In this document: positions 1 to 12,600 of the stretch, piece after piece
Position numbering within the stretch: position 1 is the stretch's first letter
Layout: every line of letters starts with the position of its first letter
Assembly: GCA_018398585.1 (NCBI GenBank)
Contig: JAGTTD010000018.1
Location: 11,229,501 to 11,293,500 of the forward strand
Length of the DNA: 64,000 nt
DNA from: Simmondsia chinensis
Lineage: Eukaryota; Streptophyta; Magnoliopsida; Caryophyllales; Simmondsiaceae
Direction of reading: 5' to 3'
The notes under the pieces: model-generated
Seen by the model: only the letters and a program-made list of their open reading frames with translations
Told to the model about the DNA's origin: nothing
Database searches by the model: none
Program-made: the position numbers and the translations under genes

Positions 1-1760
1 TGATTCCGTGGCAACTATATTTTGATGGAGTAACAAATCGAAAGGGGGCAGGTGTAGGTATTGTCTTTGTTACACTTTCCGGTGGACTCATTCCTTACTC
101 CTTCTCTTTAATTGAACTTTGCTCTAATAATGAGCTGAGTATGAGGCGCTCATCATTGGTTTCGAAATAGCCATTGAAATGCGTATTAACTATTTGCAAG
201 CATTTGGCAATTCTCAACTGATTGTCAGGCAAATAAATGGTCAATAAGAAGTCAGAAATGCAGATTTAGGCCTTTGTACCAAAGAGCGAAATATTTGATG
301 GAGCAGCTTTATAATGTTAAAATATCACATGTGTCGAGGTTTGAGAATGATAAAGATGATGCCTTAGCAAAGCTTGCCGCATCACTAACTCTGCCAAACG
401 AAAGAGAAATTCAAGTCACTATTGGGGAACGTCACCTGTTGATGCCTGCAATGGAGCATCTAGACCAAGTGGAGATGGTAAACTCGATCTTCGTTGACGA
501 TAATAAAGAAGAGCTAGATTGGCGACAGACTTTGATCGAATATTTGCAAAACGGTATTCTACCTGCTGATTTGAAGAAGTGGGTGGAGATAAGGAGACGA
601 GCTCCTAAATTTGTGTTGAAAAATGACACTTTATATCGGAGGTCCTTTGATGGAATCTTACAGCGGTGTTTGTCTAAAGAAGAGGCCGCTCTTGCTCTTA
701 AAGAAACACATTCTGGCGTATGTGGTGCTCACCAAGCGGGACCAAAGCTCGCTGATCAAGTCAAGAGATTAGGTTATTATTGGCCAACCTTGGTGCAAGA
801 TGCAATGAAATTCACGAAAACTTGCCAAGCTTGTCAAATTCATTGAGATTTTATTCACCAACTTCCACAGCTTCTACACCCAAGCGTGTTGTCCTGGCTC
901 TTTGTCGCGTGGGGCCTTGATGTCATGGGTCCATTTAAGCCTCCGTCATCTCGCCAACATCAATATATACTTGCAGGGACTAATTACTTTTCAAAATGGG
1001 CTAAAGCTGCTGCATTAAGAGAAGTGGTGGAAAAAGAGGTTTCGGATTTCATTTGAGTTTAGTTGAACTACCACTATGGACTCCCGTTGAAGATAATCTC
1101 CGATAATGCTCTTTATTTCAAAAGCCAACCAGCAGTCAGATTGATCGAGAAGTGCAAGTTCAAACACATCATGTCATCAAGCTATAATATGTCATCCAAC
1201 GATCAAGTCGAAGCATTAAATAAGGTGCTTTACAAAATCCTCAAGAAAATGGTCTCGAAAACAAGAAGGGACTGGCATGAACGATTACTCGAAGCTTTGT
1301 GGGCGTACCGAACTATAGTCCGAAATGCAACGAGATGCACGTCTTATAGTTTGGTGTTCGGTTCAGAGGTAGTTTTGCCTTTAGAAATACAACTGCCTTC
1401 TCTTAAAATAGCCGTTCAGCTCACTAACCTAGACTAGAATGTGAAGAACAGGCTAGCCGAGCTTGAAACCCCAAACGAGCATAGATTAGCTACCTAACAG
1501 AGACTTGAAGTCTATCAAGCTCAAGTTGCTGGTGCATTCAATAGAAGGGTGAAGTTTCGCTCATTTTCTGTTGGTGATTTAGTCCTCATATTTAGGTGAC
1601 CGATTGTAATAAACAGGGGGGCGCGAGGCAAGTTCGAGCCGAAAGTGGCAGGGACCATATATTGTCACAAAGGTCTATCCGAAGGGAACTATCAAATCCC
1701 GAGGGCAAAGTCATATATTCATGTGTCAATAAGAAATTTGTGAAGAAATTCTTTGCTTAG
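1..1760 (+). pseudogene. Ty3/gypsy (Tat-type) pol 3' half: RNase H and integrase
   Basis: This is the tail of a retrotransposon polyprotein that enters from the left edge. The first ~120 bases read as RNase H (WQLYFDG with the first catalytic Asp, then GAGVGIVFVT), and the frame then breaks. The frame from 274 to 846 carries the integrase zinc-binding domain: two His (ETHSGVCGAH) and two Cys (CQAC). The integrase core follows: LDVMGPF near 920 (first Asp), SDNA near 1100 (second Asp) and QVEALN near 1205 (Glu), then WHERLLEALWAYRT. The end, near 1731-1760, is Lys/Phe-rich with a TAG stop, as in Tat-lineage polyproteins. In-frame stops at 844 and near 1054, plus frame breaks, show it is dead. 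Known function: cDNA RNA-strand degradation and integration. The domain order points to Ty3/gypsy, not Ty1/copia. Confidence 0.85.
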
Positions 1761-3002
1761 TCCAAGTTATGAAAAAAAAGTGAAGTCTGGATAGCTGAGT
1801 TGTAATGAACTATGAAAGACTTGATCCTGTTACGCTCGTGATTGAATCAAGAACGTAAGCTAAGTCAAATGAGGATAGATTGAGAGCATGAGATGAGAAA
1901 GAAGGGAATTGAGATGAGAAATTGGAGAATTAGGGATGAGAAATAGAGAGAGTTAGATGCGAGAGAGAAAGTTGATCTCAAATGAGATATTTTGTTGATA
2001 TTTGATTGAATGCCCTGAATTATTACACTTCCTACTACTTATAGGCAACAAGAAGCAACTAATACATTGCACCTAAACTTTACTAGCTTAACCGACTTAA
2101 GCACTATCTAGAAGCATCTAGAAATATAGCTAACTAACATTTAAATCCCTTATTTTGGCGCCAAGACCAACCTAACAGCACTACAGCAACTGCCGCCCCC
2201 CGCTGCAGGCCTTCCTCTGCAGCTTATTACATTTCAACAGCTAAAGACATTACAATGCAACAACTGACAGATTATTTCAGCAAGGAATCAACAATAACAG
2301 CAACTAACAGCAACCTAACAGCCACAGAATACTACAGCAGCAGCAGCCTCAACAGACCCAACAGTCACACAGCCCATTACCGCTCAATCCTCGAATTCTC
2401 AGGTCACAACAGATCCCTTAAAAGGGTACATAACCAATCTAGTCATGAACTAGATCCAGCCCTAATAATAAATAAATTCCTATTTACCCTGTTAAAATCT
2501 AGGGTGGCACTGAGCCGACAAGTCAAATGGCTTAACTCAACCTAGGTAACCAAAATAAGTTGCTTCAGTCCATCTCCATGGCATGTAAAACAAAAAGCCA
2601 AATGACTACCAAGTCAAAGTTAAACCTCAAATGATTTCTATTTGAAACCCAAACTCCCAAAAAAAAAAAAAAAAAAAGGTCCAACAACCGAAATAATGAC
2701 CTATCTCCGATGCATGTCATTCAAATGATTGCCAGGTCTAGTTCAATTCCAAATAAATTCCAATTTGAGTCCAAACTCCAAGAAAAGGCCATGCCATGAC
2801 AACCTTAAACCCACTTCAAGACCATCCTTACAAAAGTTTTTAAGTGACTCATAGTTGGTTCTATTAAACCATCCTCACTAACGTTTTTAAGTGACACATA
2901 GTTGGCTCTATTTAAAAGCCACTCAGGCCAAATACACCCAATAAACCTAGCATATTCAGCTACAAATTCAAGCTTTGTCCACGTTCCAAGGTTCACACGC
3001 AC
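1761..3002 (+). other. 3' untranslated region of the gypsy element
   Basis: No coding signal is visible between the pol stop and the polypurine tract. The stretch 1860-1990 is GAGA-rich. The stretch 2220-2350 is rich in AACAGC/CAGCAG. From about 2560 it becomes A/C-rich, with a poly-A run near 2660 and phrases such as 'ccaaataaattcc' that recur in the downstream LTR. Part of it (about 1800-2550) could be a separate insertion, since its composition differs from its neighbours, but I could not find ends for one. Confidence 0.4.
2821..2916 (+). repeat. Tandem duplication, 48-bp unit, two copies
   Basis: Two adjacent near-identical units, beginning 'accatcctta' and 'accatcctca', each contain 'gtttttaagtgac' and 'catagttgg'. 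The period is 48 bp. It lies in the 3' UTR of the gypsy element. Confidence 0.8.
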
Positions 3003-3019
3003 AAAGATCGGGGGCTGAT
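3003..3019 (+). promoter_or_regulatory. Polypurine tract of the Tat-type element
   Basis: AAAGATCGGGGGCTGAT lies directly before TGTTGAACATG, a plausible LTR start. The G-run followed by a short spacer and TG is the usual plant gypsy plus-strand primer arrangement. Confidence 0.6.
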
Positions 3020-3480
3020 TGTTGAACATGAAATTTTTACAGTTTTAATTGCTAGCCTTCATAGTTGATATTTACTAGAAACATTGCATGTCATTGTTAA
3101 ATTATTAAGTGGACCTAAAAAAATGTAATTATTTGAATATAAGATGAGCTTGAAACTGTAATATATTGAGTTGGAAAATAGGCCAAAAAAAGCTAAAAAA
3201 AAATCGATTAGGCCCAATGAAAATAAGCCCATATTATGTAGGCTAAGAACACTCCTTTTTTTTTTTTTTTTTAAAAAAGGAGGAAAAAAAAGTTAACCAA
3301 AAAAAGAAGAAAAAAAAATTTAAATCACACTTCCCTCCTTATTTTCCACGTATGGGTAGTGGATGGGGGAGTTTATAAGTCTTTATATAAGGCTTTGGAA
3401 ATCAAAAAAAATAAAAAAAAGGAGACAAAAAATTTTTAAAAAAAGGAAAAAAAAATCATGAGAGAGTGAGAAAGCGAAAA

Positions 3481-3545
3481 GAGGAAGAGGAAGAGGAAGA
3501 AGAAGAAGAAGAAGAAGAAGAAGAGGAGGAAGAAGAAGAAAGGAG
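3481..3545 (+). repeat. GAA/GGA microsatellite
   Basis: Interrupted (GAA)n with GGA variants, about 65 bp, flanked by A-rich sequence. Confidence 0.9.
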
Positions 3546-3916
3546 GAAAAAGAAGAGAAAAAAATTAAAACAAAAAAAAATTATTTATATTAATCTTTCT
3601 TTTTAAAGAAAAACTTTTCAATTTTTAATAAAATATATACGATTTCTATTCTATACGCTTTTATCTTCTATTTTCTATTCTTGATTTTTTTTTTCCTTAC
3701 TCTTAATCTTTTACTTATCCTTTGGCTATTTTAAATTAGTCTTGAAAAGGAAAAAAAAAAAAAAAAAATTCTGCAAAACCAAATTCAAAAAAAAAAATAA
3801 AAAAAGAAACCTCTATGTTGGTTTAAACCTTAAAATGCTTTACCCGTGACAAAAGCCAAAAAATTTGATGAAATGCCCACAGTGGAACCGAAAGGATCCG
3901 AGTTGGGTCAAGATTC

Positions 3917-4192
3917 GGACCCTAACAGGTCCACGAATTCTAGCCGATCCAACAAATTATTTGGACTCTAACAAGTCTATGGATTCTAGCGGATCCAACG
4001 AACTATATGGACTCTATCGGGTCCATAGATTCTAACAGATCTAACAAATTATATAGACTCTAACGGGTCTATGGATTCTAACGGATCCAACAAATTATAT
4101 GGACCTTAACGGGTCCATAGATTCTAGTGAATCCAACAAATTATACGGACCATAACGGGTCCATGGATTCTTGTGGATCCAACAAATTATAT
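3917..4192 (+). repeat. 46-bp tandem array, six copies
   Basis: Six consecutive units read 'ggactctaacgggtcc', 'atggattcta' and 'ggatccaacaaattatat' with point differences; 276 bp is exactly 6 x 46. Each unit contains the inverted half-sites GGAC/GTCC and GGATCC. Confidence 0.85.
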
Positions 4193-5099
4193 CGGTTATT
4201 TTATTTTCAACACTGAAGTGGACTTTTCAAATATGTGAAATCTGAGGATTTTAAAAAAAATCACCCAAATTTGTGAAATTTTCCTAACAATTTGTTAAAA
4301 CCATTTCTTATTTAAAAAAGAAAAAAAGAAAAAAAAATGAGGGTACTATACTTACCTCCACTCCCAAAAAAAGGAAATGCAAAGGACAAAAAAAGAAAAA
4401 AGAAAAAAAAAGAGGGGGTACGTACAAAAAATATATATATTTTTATTTATTTATCTTTCTTTCTTCTCTTTCCTTGAAAAAAGGAAAAGTAGAAAAAAGT
4501 AAAAATCCAAAACATTCAAGATCAAATTAAAACATTTTCCTATGTTTTGTCTATTTATTTAGAACTACGCTAAAATAATCCCAGAAAGGGTAAGTAAGAA
4601 ACTCAATATAAAAAGTTGTGTGCGGTGACAAATGTTTAAAAATAAAATAGAAATTTCCATGATTCCATTTTTAAAACTATGTTGACTTGATCCCAAAAAT
4701 GGGTACGTAAGAATCTCGAGATTAAATGATGGGTGCAATCACAATTAAAAATATCAGATCTAAAAATACCGGACTCAGGTGGTTTGACCAAGAACAACTT
4801 AAAATTAAGGTTGACTGGACCAAGGTTACAAAAATAACATAAAAGGACTTGAGCTTAAAGTTCAAAGAAAAAAAAAAAAGAGGAAATATAAACGAGTTGG
4901 ACAGAATATGCTCTAATTAGCCAAATGAGATTCAACATTTTTAAATTAAATCCAAAATAAAGTTGAACTACGAACGGATTGATCCCTAAAAAGCGTACGT
5001 AGGCAACCAAGTTCAGGTGAAGCTCGAATAATAAAATAAATTCTTTTTTCTCACGTAGGATTAATATTAAGCTGACATTCTAATTGGTTGACTAGACTC

Positions 5100-5697
5100 A
5101 ATTTGACTCAGGCAACTTAAACCGAATGACTTCTATGTCCAATCCAAAACAAAAAATCTCTAATGTCTGGTCCAAATTTAAAACGACTTTCATGTCAAGA
5201 CCTAAATTCAAAAAGACTTTCATGTCAAACCTAAATCCAACTTAAATTCCATTTTGTACCCAAACATAAATTTACTATTATTGAGCTCAACCTCAAATTT
5301 AAAATAACCTAAACCTCAAATTGACTTCCATGTCACATTCAAACCTCCAAATTGACTTCCATGTCACACTTAAACTTAAATTAACTTCCATGTCATACTC
5401 CAACCCAAATTTATGTCAAATCTAAATTCAAAAGAGCTTTCATACCAAACCAAATTTAAACTTAAAACGAAATTCCTAAGCCAAGCTGACTTCTATGTCA
5501 AGTTCAAATTCAAAGTAAATCCTACATCAGTTTCAAATCCTAAATGCCAAATGTAAGTCAAGATGTCTTCCAAATTAAACTCAAATTTAAATGATGTTTC
5601 AGTCAATTTTAAGATGTCAAACCTCAAATCCAAACTAATACCGAGTCAAACTCCAAATCCAAATTAATTCTAGATAAATTCAAAGTCAAACTCTAAT
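5100..5697 (+). repeat. Degenerate short-phrase repeats inside the LTR
   Basis: Phrases of the form 'gacttccatgtcaa', 'actcaaatcc' and 'aaattaac' recur roughly every 30-60 bp with many changes. The same phrases continue in each 1.27-kb unit downstream. No coding potential is visible. Confidence 0.55.
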
Positions 5698-6950
5698 CCA
5701 AATAAATTCCAAGTCAAATCCCGATGTAAAAAAAAAAATGATTTCCCGGTCAAATTGAAACTTGAGACTATTTTCAAGTCAAATGAACGAAGATTGCTTC
5801 CAAATCCAACCCTAAAATCCAAATTTCCAAATCAAGTCTAAATTTCCAAGTTAAGTCTAAACCAAAGCCAAACTAAGTCCAACGTGATTCCATAGTCAAA
5901 CCTAAACTCAAGTTAAACTCTAGTCCAAAAAGACTCCCGAGTCAAGCCTAAATCTAAAAATAATTTTCGAGTCAAACCTTAATACAAATGACTCCTAAGT
6001 CATGATAGACCCAAATAACCTTCAAGTTGAACCTTCCGAAACACGAATCAACCAAAAACGTCAACGTAAATCAATTAATCGGCTAGTCACTTCGTCCGTT
6101 GATTAAAACATAAACATATCATCTGTCGGAATCAAAGGGTATTCTCTAAAGGGAGATATAATTAAGGGTGTACATCACCTTGAATAGGGTCGTTTTCTAA
6201 GTTAATAAAACCCATGTACACCTTGTATATAGGGAAATTCATGTTTTGCAATTTTTAAATTTTTGCTCAACATAATTTTTGGCAAGCTCGATGGGACCCT
6301 ATTCTCTTTTTCATCTCCAATTAAACTTCAATTTTCACTAACTACTAGTGTGGTGTTATGCAGGAACAATGGCACCACAAGCCACAATCATGTTTAATGA
6401 GCTTCTGACCACTCTCATGATCAAAGGAGGGCTTATCCGCAAGAAGAAGAACTTTGCGGTGCTTCGCAAGGTGGGACCAAATTCGCTTGCTGTTGAGATC
6501 CCGCTAAAGAATTCCATGGAACTGCAGAACAAGGTGGATGACACGTCTGTCTCAATGCACGCTATGATTAAGACAATAGTTCCAAGAAAGGAAACAAAGA
6601 GCGTTAAGTGAAATGCACGAGGGACAGCGAAGAGACAGACAAAGAAGGCCAACCAAAAATTGGCACCTACCTTCACCACGAAGCCAATGAAGGCAGCTCC
6701 GAAAGGGGTTAACCCGAAGAAATTCACTGTGCAGAAATCTACCAAAGAACTTGTCGTTAACGTTGTAAACCAGATATACATCGGCTCTATTCCAATCATT
6801 TTGGGGTCGGTCAAGCAAGTCATGGTCACTTCCTATGTTGTGGAAGCTGTCTAGCCAAAAATGAAGAAGGTTAAGCCTCCATGCCTTCAAACCCGAAACC
6901 CACTGATGCGAAGACAAAGGCACTCCAGAATCAGGGGAGTGTTCTTCCAA
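5698..6950 (+). repeat. 1.27-kb tandem unit, copy 1
   Basis: The unit starts near 'tccaaataaattcc'. It runs through the LTR end (...CTCAACA, 6272), the primer-binding-like site and a short reading frame, and ends at 'ggggagtgttcttcc'. Markers recur 1,250-1,273 bp later in copy 2 (for example 'atgggaccct' at 6291 and 7564). The structure, LTR tail plus leader joined back to LTR interior, suggests unequal recombination or a tandem internally deleted element. Confidence 0.8.
6369..6854 (+). pseudogene. Short basic reading frame, copy 1 (in-frame TGA)
   Basis: I do not recognise this protein family. From the ATG at 6369 to the TAG at 6852-6854 the frame is 161 codons with one interruption, a TGA at 6609-6611. 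The product is Lys-rich and basic in the middle (RGTAKRQTKKANQK) and hydrophobic at the C-terminus (QIYIGSIPIILG). It sits just downstream of the LTR and primer-binding-like site, where gag begins in a retrotransposon. A gag-leader remnant is therefore the simplest reading, but no gag motif is evident. Copy 2 carries a different lesion. Confidence 0.5.
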
Positions 6951-8222
6951 TCCAAATAAGTTCCAAGTCAAATCCCGTTGTAAAAAAAAAAAAAAAAAAA
7001 AAACTTCCTAGTTAATTCGAAACTCGAGACTACTTTCATGTCAAATAAAAAGAGCCTGCTTCTAAATCCAAATTACTTCCCTACCAAACCAAGATCCAAA
7101 TTTCAAAATCAAGTCTAAATTTCTAAGTCAAGTCTGAACCAAAGCCAAACTAAGTCCGATGTGATTTTTGAGTCAAACCTAAACTCAAGTTAAACTCCAG
7201 TCCAAAAAGACTCCCGAGTCAAGCCTAAATCTAAAAATAATTTTTGAGTGAAACCTCAATACAAATGACTCCTAAGTCACGATAGACCCAAATAACCTTC
7301 AAGTTGAACCTTCCGAAACATGAATCAACCAAAAACGTCGACGTAAATCAATTAATCGGCTAGTCACTTCGTCGGCTGATTAAAACATAAACATATCATC
7401 TGGAGGAATCAAAGGGTATTATCTAAAGGGAGATATAATTAAGGGTGTATATCACCTTGAATAGGGTCGTTTTCTAAATTAATAAAACCCATGTGCACCT
7501 CGTATATAGGGAAATTCATGTTTTGCAAATTTTATATTTTTGCTATAATTTTTGGCAGGCTCGATGGGACCCTATTCTCTTTTACATCTCCGATTGAACT
7601 CCAATTTTCACTAACTACTAGGGTGGTGCTATGCAGGAACAATGGCACCAGATGTCACAATCATATTTAATGAGCTTCCGACCACTCTCTTGGTCAAAGG
7701 AGGGCTTATCCGCAAGAAGAAGAACTTTGCGGTGCTTCGCAAGGTGGGACCAATTCGCTTGCTGTTGAGATCCTGCTAAAGAATTCCATGGAACTGCTGA
7801 ACAAGGTGGATGACACGTCTGTCTCAATGCACGCCATGATTAAGACAATAGTCCCAAGAAAGGAAACAAAGAGCCCTAAGCGAAATGCACGAGGGACAGC
7901 TAAGAGACAGACAAAGAAAGCCAATCAAAAATTGGCGCCTACCTTCACCACGAAGCCAATGAAGGCAGCTCCGAAAGGGGTCAACCCAAAGAAATTCACC
8001 GTGAAGAAATCTACCAAAGACCTTGTCGTTAACGTCGTAAACCAGATATACATCGGCTCTATTCCAATCATTTTGGGGTCGGTCAAGCAAGTCATGGTCA
8101 CTTCCTATGTTGTGTTAGCTGTCTAGCCAAAAATGAAGAAGGTTAAGCCTCCATGCCTTCAAACCCGAAACCCACTGATGCGAAGACAAAGACACTCTAG
8201 AATCAGGGGAGTGTTCTTCCAA
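6951..8222 (+). repeat. 1.27-kb tandem unit, copy 2
   Basis: This is the second copy of the LTR-tail-plus-leader unit, in register with copy 1 over its whole length. It holds an LTR end (...tttttgctataattt, with the terminal CTCAACA lost by a small deletion) and a second copy of the short reading frame. Confidence 0.8.
7642..8126 (+). pseudogene. Short basic reading frame, copy 2 (frameshift)
   Basis: Same frame as at 6369-6854. Relative to copy 1 it has lost one A near 7752, in the segment 'gtgggaccaattcgc', which shifts the first ~37 codons out of frame. The remainder, 7788-8126, is open for 112 codons with no internal stop; the TGA of copy 1 is CGA here. The basic centre and hydrophobic C-terminus are preserved. 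The function is unknown and a retrotransposon leader origin is inferred from position. Confidence 0.5.
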
Positions 8223-8643
8223 TCCAAATAAATTCCAAGTCAAATCCCGATGTAAAAAAAAAAAAAAAACCTTCCTGGTCAAATTGAAACTCGAGACTAC
8301 TTTCATGTTAAATAAAAAGAGTTTGCTTCTCAATCCAAATTACTTCCCTACCAAACCAAGATCCAAATTTCCAAATCAAGTCTAAATTTCCAAGTTAAGT
8401 CTAAACCAAAGCCAAACTAAGTCCAACGTGATTTCCGATCAAACCTAAACTCAAGTTAAACTCCAGTCCAAAAAGACTCCTATGTCAACCCTAAATCCAA
8501 ATTACTTTTCGAGTCAAACCTCAATACAAGTGACTCCTAAGTCATGACTAGACCCAAATAACCTTCAACTTGAACCTTCCAGCATGCGAATCAACCTAAA
8601 ACGTCTCCTGTAGACGTAAATCAATTAATTGTCTAGTCACTTC
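8223..8643 (+). repeat. 1.27-kb tandem unit, copy 3, left part
   Basis: The third unit starts at 'tccaaataaattcc' and is cut at 'gtctagtcacttc' by the LTR element inserted at 8644. The sequence resumes at 14857. Confidence 0.8.
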
Positions 8644-9698
8644 TATTGGAAAAATGATATCAGCTAACCTTTAGTTTTTTAGGGGAATTGTATCCCACAC
8701 TAAAAGATAGTGTGGATGGTTATTTTCTTAACATGTACATTTATTTTTCAAAAAATGTTTTTTAAGATCCGTTAGTTGCCGCATACCTGTAACAGTTCAA
8801 CTTCATTAAATTTGTGACATTTATACCCGTGGAATTCATGACACCCAGTTTTAATACTTATTGCCGCTACATGGTTGTCATTATTACAATATGGTGGCTG
8901 TTGCTGTAAAACATCTCTCTCCATTGTCTACTTAGATTCTTTTATCTACAAAACCATTGAAGACACTGGCAGTTCATTCTCACTCTCTCTCTCACTCCCC
9001 AGCGTGATTAGCAGGCTATAGCGGGAATCTCAACAGTGAAGCTCTCACCTCCATCCTTTGGATCATCATCATCATCAACCGCTATTTCATCCAAGCCCTC
9101 CCTTCTCCGAATGAGCCACTTCTTACCTACTCACCGCTGTACCAGATTCTGTGATTTACACATCTGGATCACCACCTCGAATAGATCCGCATTGCAAAAT
9201 ATGTTCTTTCATTCATTGATCTTAAAATTTTGGGCAAACTTCAAAGCTCTCCTACTCGGCAATTAACGAGTGCACGTTAAGCGTCGGATAGCGTTAATCT
9301 TGGAGGACGGCCGCCGGAGATGTTGTGTGCTCAAGAGCAGTGGCAAAATCGTGTTTTAGGACAGTGGTTCTTACCACAGTGCGGTATCATCCTTTTGTTA
9401 GATCTTCTAATTACTCTCTCGTTTGTTGTGATGCTTGAATATCTTAGTCGATTTTTCTTACAATCTATTCAGCCTTATTATATCTTTATCACATGTTGAG
9501 CTTGTACTGATGTGTACCATTAATTGTTTAAGTTTGTTTTTGGAATGCAATTTTAAGTTGTTGTAATTTAAATAGTTTAGAGATTGCGTACAAGATCTCT
9601 GAGAGAAATATTATATCTTGGATCAATATGATTAGTGTATTTGTTAGAAATTTGATGTATTATGAAGCTTTGGGGTTTTACTACGAGGTCTTTTAACA
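8644..9698 (+). repeat. 5' LTR of family A element
   Basis: It starts TATTGGAAAAATGAT (the canonical TG mutated to TA) and ends ...CTTTTAACA. A hairpin lies near 8677-8700 ('cccacacta' pairing with 'tagtgtgg'). The sequence directly inside the LTR is ATCTAAAAGATGATTTA, the expected primer-binding position. Confidence 0.9.
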
Positions 9699-12600
9699 AT
9701 CTAAAAGATGATTTAATCAATCAATTGTTAGTTTTTGTCTCTTTATGTTTATCCTTGAAATAACGTTGCTGGTCAGCTCTCTGTATAGCCAGTTATGACG
9801 CAATTATGAGATGACTCTGTGCCAGAATTAGACCTTTGGTTGACTCTTTGTGGATTTGTAAATGAATATATCACACATAACAAAATGCTACAATCTACAC
9901 TATGATCTCTGTACCTTTCGTTTGGTGAGCATGTTGGTTTGGTTGCAGTTATGAAGATTTGTAGTTATCTTGATTTTGGATTGTAGAACTTTTGAAAAAC
10001 ATTGTCTGTGGCAGTGCCATGAAGATTGTATTGTTACTCACTTCTAAGATAAGGGAAATAAAAATTGACTACCACATAATGAATTATGGGAGTCTGACAA
10101 AACAATATTGACATTTTGGACAATATGTGAGTGCTTTTCAATGCATATGCCAAGTGATGGGAACTCTTAATGTTAGGCCTGAATCAACTTAGGTTGAGAC
10201 ACCATGACGTGTTATTTGCAAGAATCACACAGAATGAGCAAAGTAATGGCCACTACAAGTGACCAATTATAGTGATATAGGATAAGTGTGTACATACTGT
10301 ATGCATTAAAAAGTTGGTTATGTTGTAAAAATTAGCATTTTAGTTCCTGGTCACTAGATATTTGGGTTTGTTTGTTTGTTTGAACTCATTATGAGATATT
10401 TTTTTTTTTGTAAATGATCCTAGTTAGTCCATCCATGATATTGCTTGCAAAATTTGATATTGGGCTCTTTTTGTTTATTTGCCTGTGAATTGACATAACT
10501 GTTATCCAAAGTTTTATGAAGAATGGTGTCAGGAGCATTCATGTTCCAAATATTTAGCTTTAAAGTAGTTGTACAAGGATAAAAATCCATAATAGTGCTT
10601 GCAAGGTTTGATATTGAAATATAGAGTCCATCTAATTAGCCGTCGATCGCTAGATTCCAGTATTCCATTTATGCAATATTATTAGAATGAGTCAGAATCC
10701 GATGGACAAGTTGAAGTAATGGAGCCACCCCTTTGTCAATGTTTAGTAGAAAATTTTTGCAGGAGAATAGGTTTTACATATGTTTTTTATAGGGACTAAT
10801 CATGGAACTATTATCAAGTGTAAAGGTTATAGTGCATGTTAATTTTGTTAGAGATAACAAGGAAAAGGAAAAAAAGTTATAACTATATGCTCTGTGTCTC
10901 TGGAGTAGAGATACACGGAAAGCAAACAAAAGGTGACTAAAGATTGTAACATGCACTGCCATATCAAGTGGTAAAAGAATTTATGGATTATCAATAGTGT
11001 GTACGCATAATAAGAAGCTGCTGCCAGATTATCATTAATGAATTGGTCCAGTTATGGTCTACTTTTGAGATTTAAGAAAGTGGACTTTACGGGAGGGAGG
11101 ATTCATGAAATGCTAAATATGTTGACATTTCAGAGTTCTCTTGCTCTTGTAAATGAAGTTGCTTTGGTCATTTCGTATGGTCGGCTGAGAATCTGGTGTA
11201 GATTCTTGTTTTGGTGGCACTTTTTGGAGTTAAATTGCTCTAGCTTGAACTCGATTGGTAGTCGGAGGAAAGTCCTTAGTTTGAGTTCTGTTTTGGTGTT
11301 AGTTTGAACACCTGTGCATGGTGTTGGTGTTACTGTTATGGTTAACAGGTGTTTAATGTTTGAGCTTGATTGTGAGCTTGTGAAAATGGAGTCTTGAACC
11401 TAGAATTAGCAGCTCTTAGGTGAAGCATGTATAGCTGCACAATCTTGAATCCTTTATGTTGGTAGAATATTGCATGTTTGAGTTTTAACCATGAGTTTAG
11501 ACATTGTATGTGAGAATTGGATTTTCTTGCATATGTTTGAGTGACCTATTGACTTAGTTGATCATTGTAAATGGCTAATAGGACTTGCGAGTTCTTGTGA
11601 AAACCTATGTGTGATATGTGTATTGGTTTCCATGTTAATGTGTCTCATGTATTTTCCATGGCTATGTTTGAAGCAAGTGCATATGTTGGTACATGTTGCT
11701 TGAAATGATGAAAAGCATATCTCTTTTAGGATGAATATGCTGCTACACATTTAGTTTGGCTGTATGTTGTTGCTACATATGGTTTTGCAGTTGAATATTG
11801 ATGCTCAATACTGAATTTGGTGCTGTCCATACTAGTGTTAGGCTGTATGTTGTGTACGTACTGTATATTATGACTGGTAGCTGCTATCAATATCGCTTAT
11901 ATATAGGTTATAGGTTGTTTGCTTCTTTTTTATGCTGTTTTTTGGACTATACATGCCAAACTTTCTACGCTTTTGGTAAATTTCAGCTTGTAGTTGGGAA
12001 AAATATGAAATGTTTTGAGTCATATGTGGACTTGTGTTGCCTTGGGAGATTTCTATGCCCCAAGGATTATAGTTTCATGTCGTCTTTTCTAGTTTTTGGG
12101 GAAAGGGTAAGGTGTAGGTCATATGAGAATCTTGATTGACCTTAAAGTTTGAGTTGGCAGGTAGAAAAATTAAATGGCTTAGGATTATAGTGTGAGACAT
12201 TCCATTTTGGGCGGTTTTTGTGAGACCCGAGAATCTATGATAAATGCTATTTGATTGGAATCTCTTGTGAATATTGTAGTTCAATCAATGTTTGCTAGTT
12301 ATAGCTAGCTTATAGGAATTAATTATGGTGGAAATACTATTTTGCTGACTGTCCAAAGTCAGTGTGAATAGCTTGAGGATGCTAAGTACTTGAGCTCGAG
12401 AATCTTGCAAAGGCTTATGTTGCCTTAAGTTGAATTGTAAAAGGCACCTTGTGAATTATGGTCTCTTATACCTCTTTTTCTTGAGATCACCAAATTTGAT
12501 ACAACATTGGTAATACATAAACTACCCTTAATAGTAATAATGCATGTACTCTAAGTACTACAAGAATGGGTATATGGTCCTTTGTGACCTAAACTAGTGG

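Larger units (their letters stand above)
3020..6272 (+). repeat. Long LTR (~3.25 kb) of the Tat-type gypsy element
   Basis: It starts TGTTGAACATG after the polypurine tract and ends ...TTTGCTCAACA. A primer-binding-like sequence (TTTTTGGCAAGCTCGATGGG, about 6276-6295) follows. Inside are A/T-rich low-complexity blocks (3250-3800, 4240-4450), a GAA microsatellite and a 46-bp tandem array. Three degenerate copies of a module with 'gaactacg', 'tgatccc' and 'gtacgtaggca' occur near 4562, 4676 and 4966. A degenerate phrase array fills 5100-5990. LTRs of several kb are known for Ogre/Tat elements. The start is inferred from the polypurine tract alone, because I see no complete second copy. Confidence 0.5.

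Noticed and set aside
6356..6971. Long minus-strand frames (157 and 139 codons) opposite the short basic frame
   Set aside because: Both are antisense to the plus-strand frame at 6369-6854; the hydrophobic product reflects reverse reading of Lys codons. The plus orientation agrees with the LTR and primer-site position.
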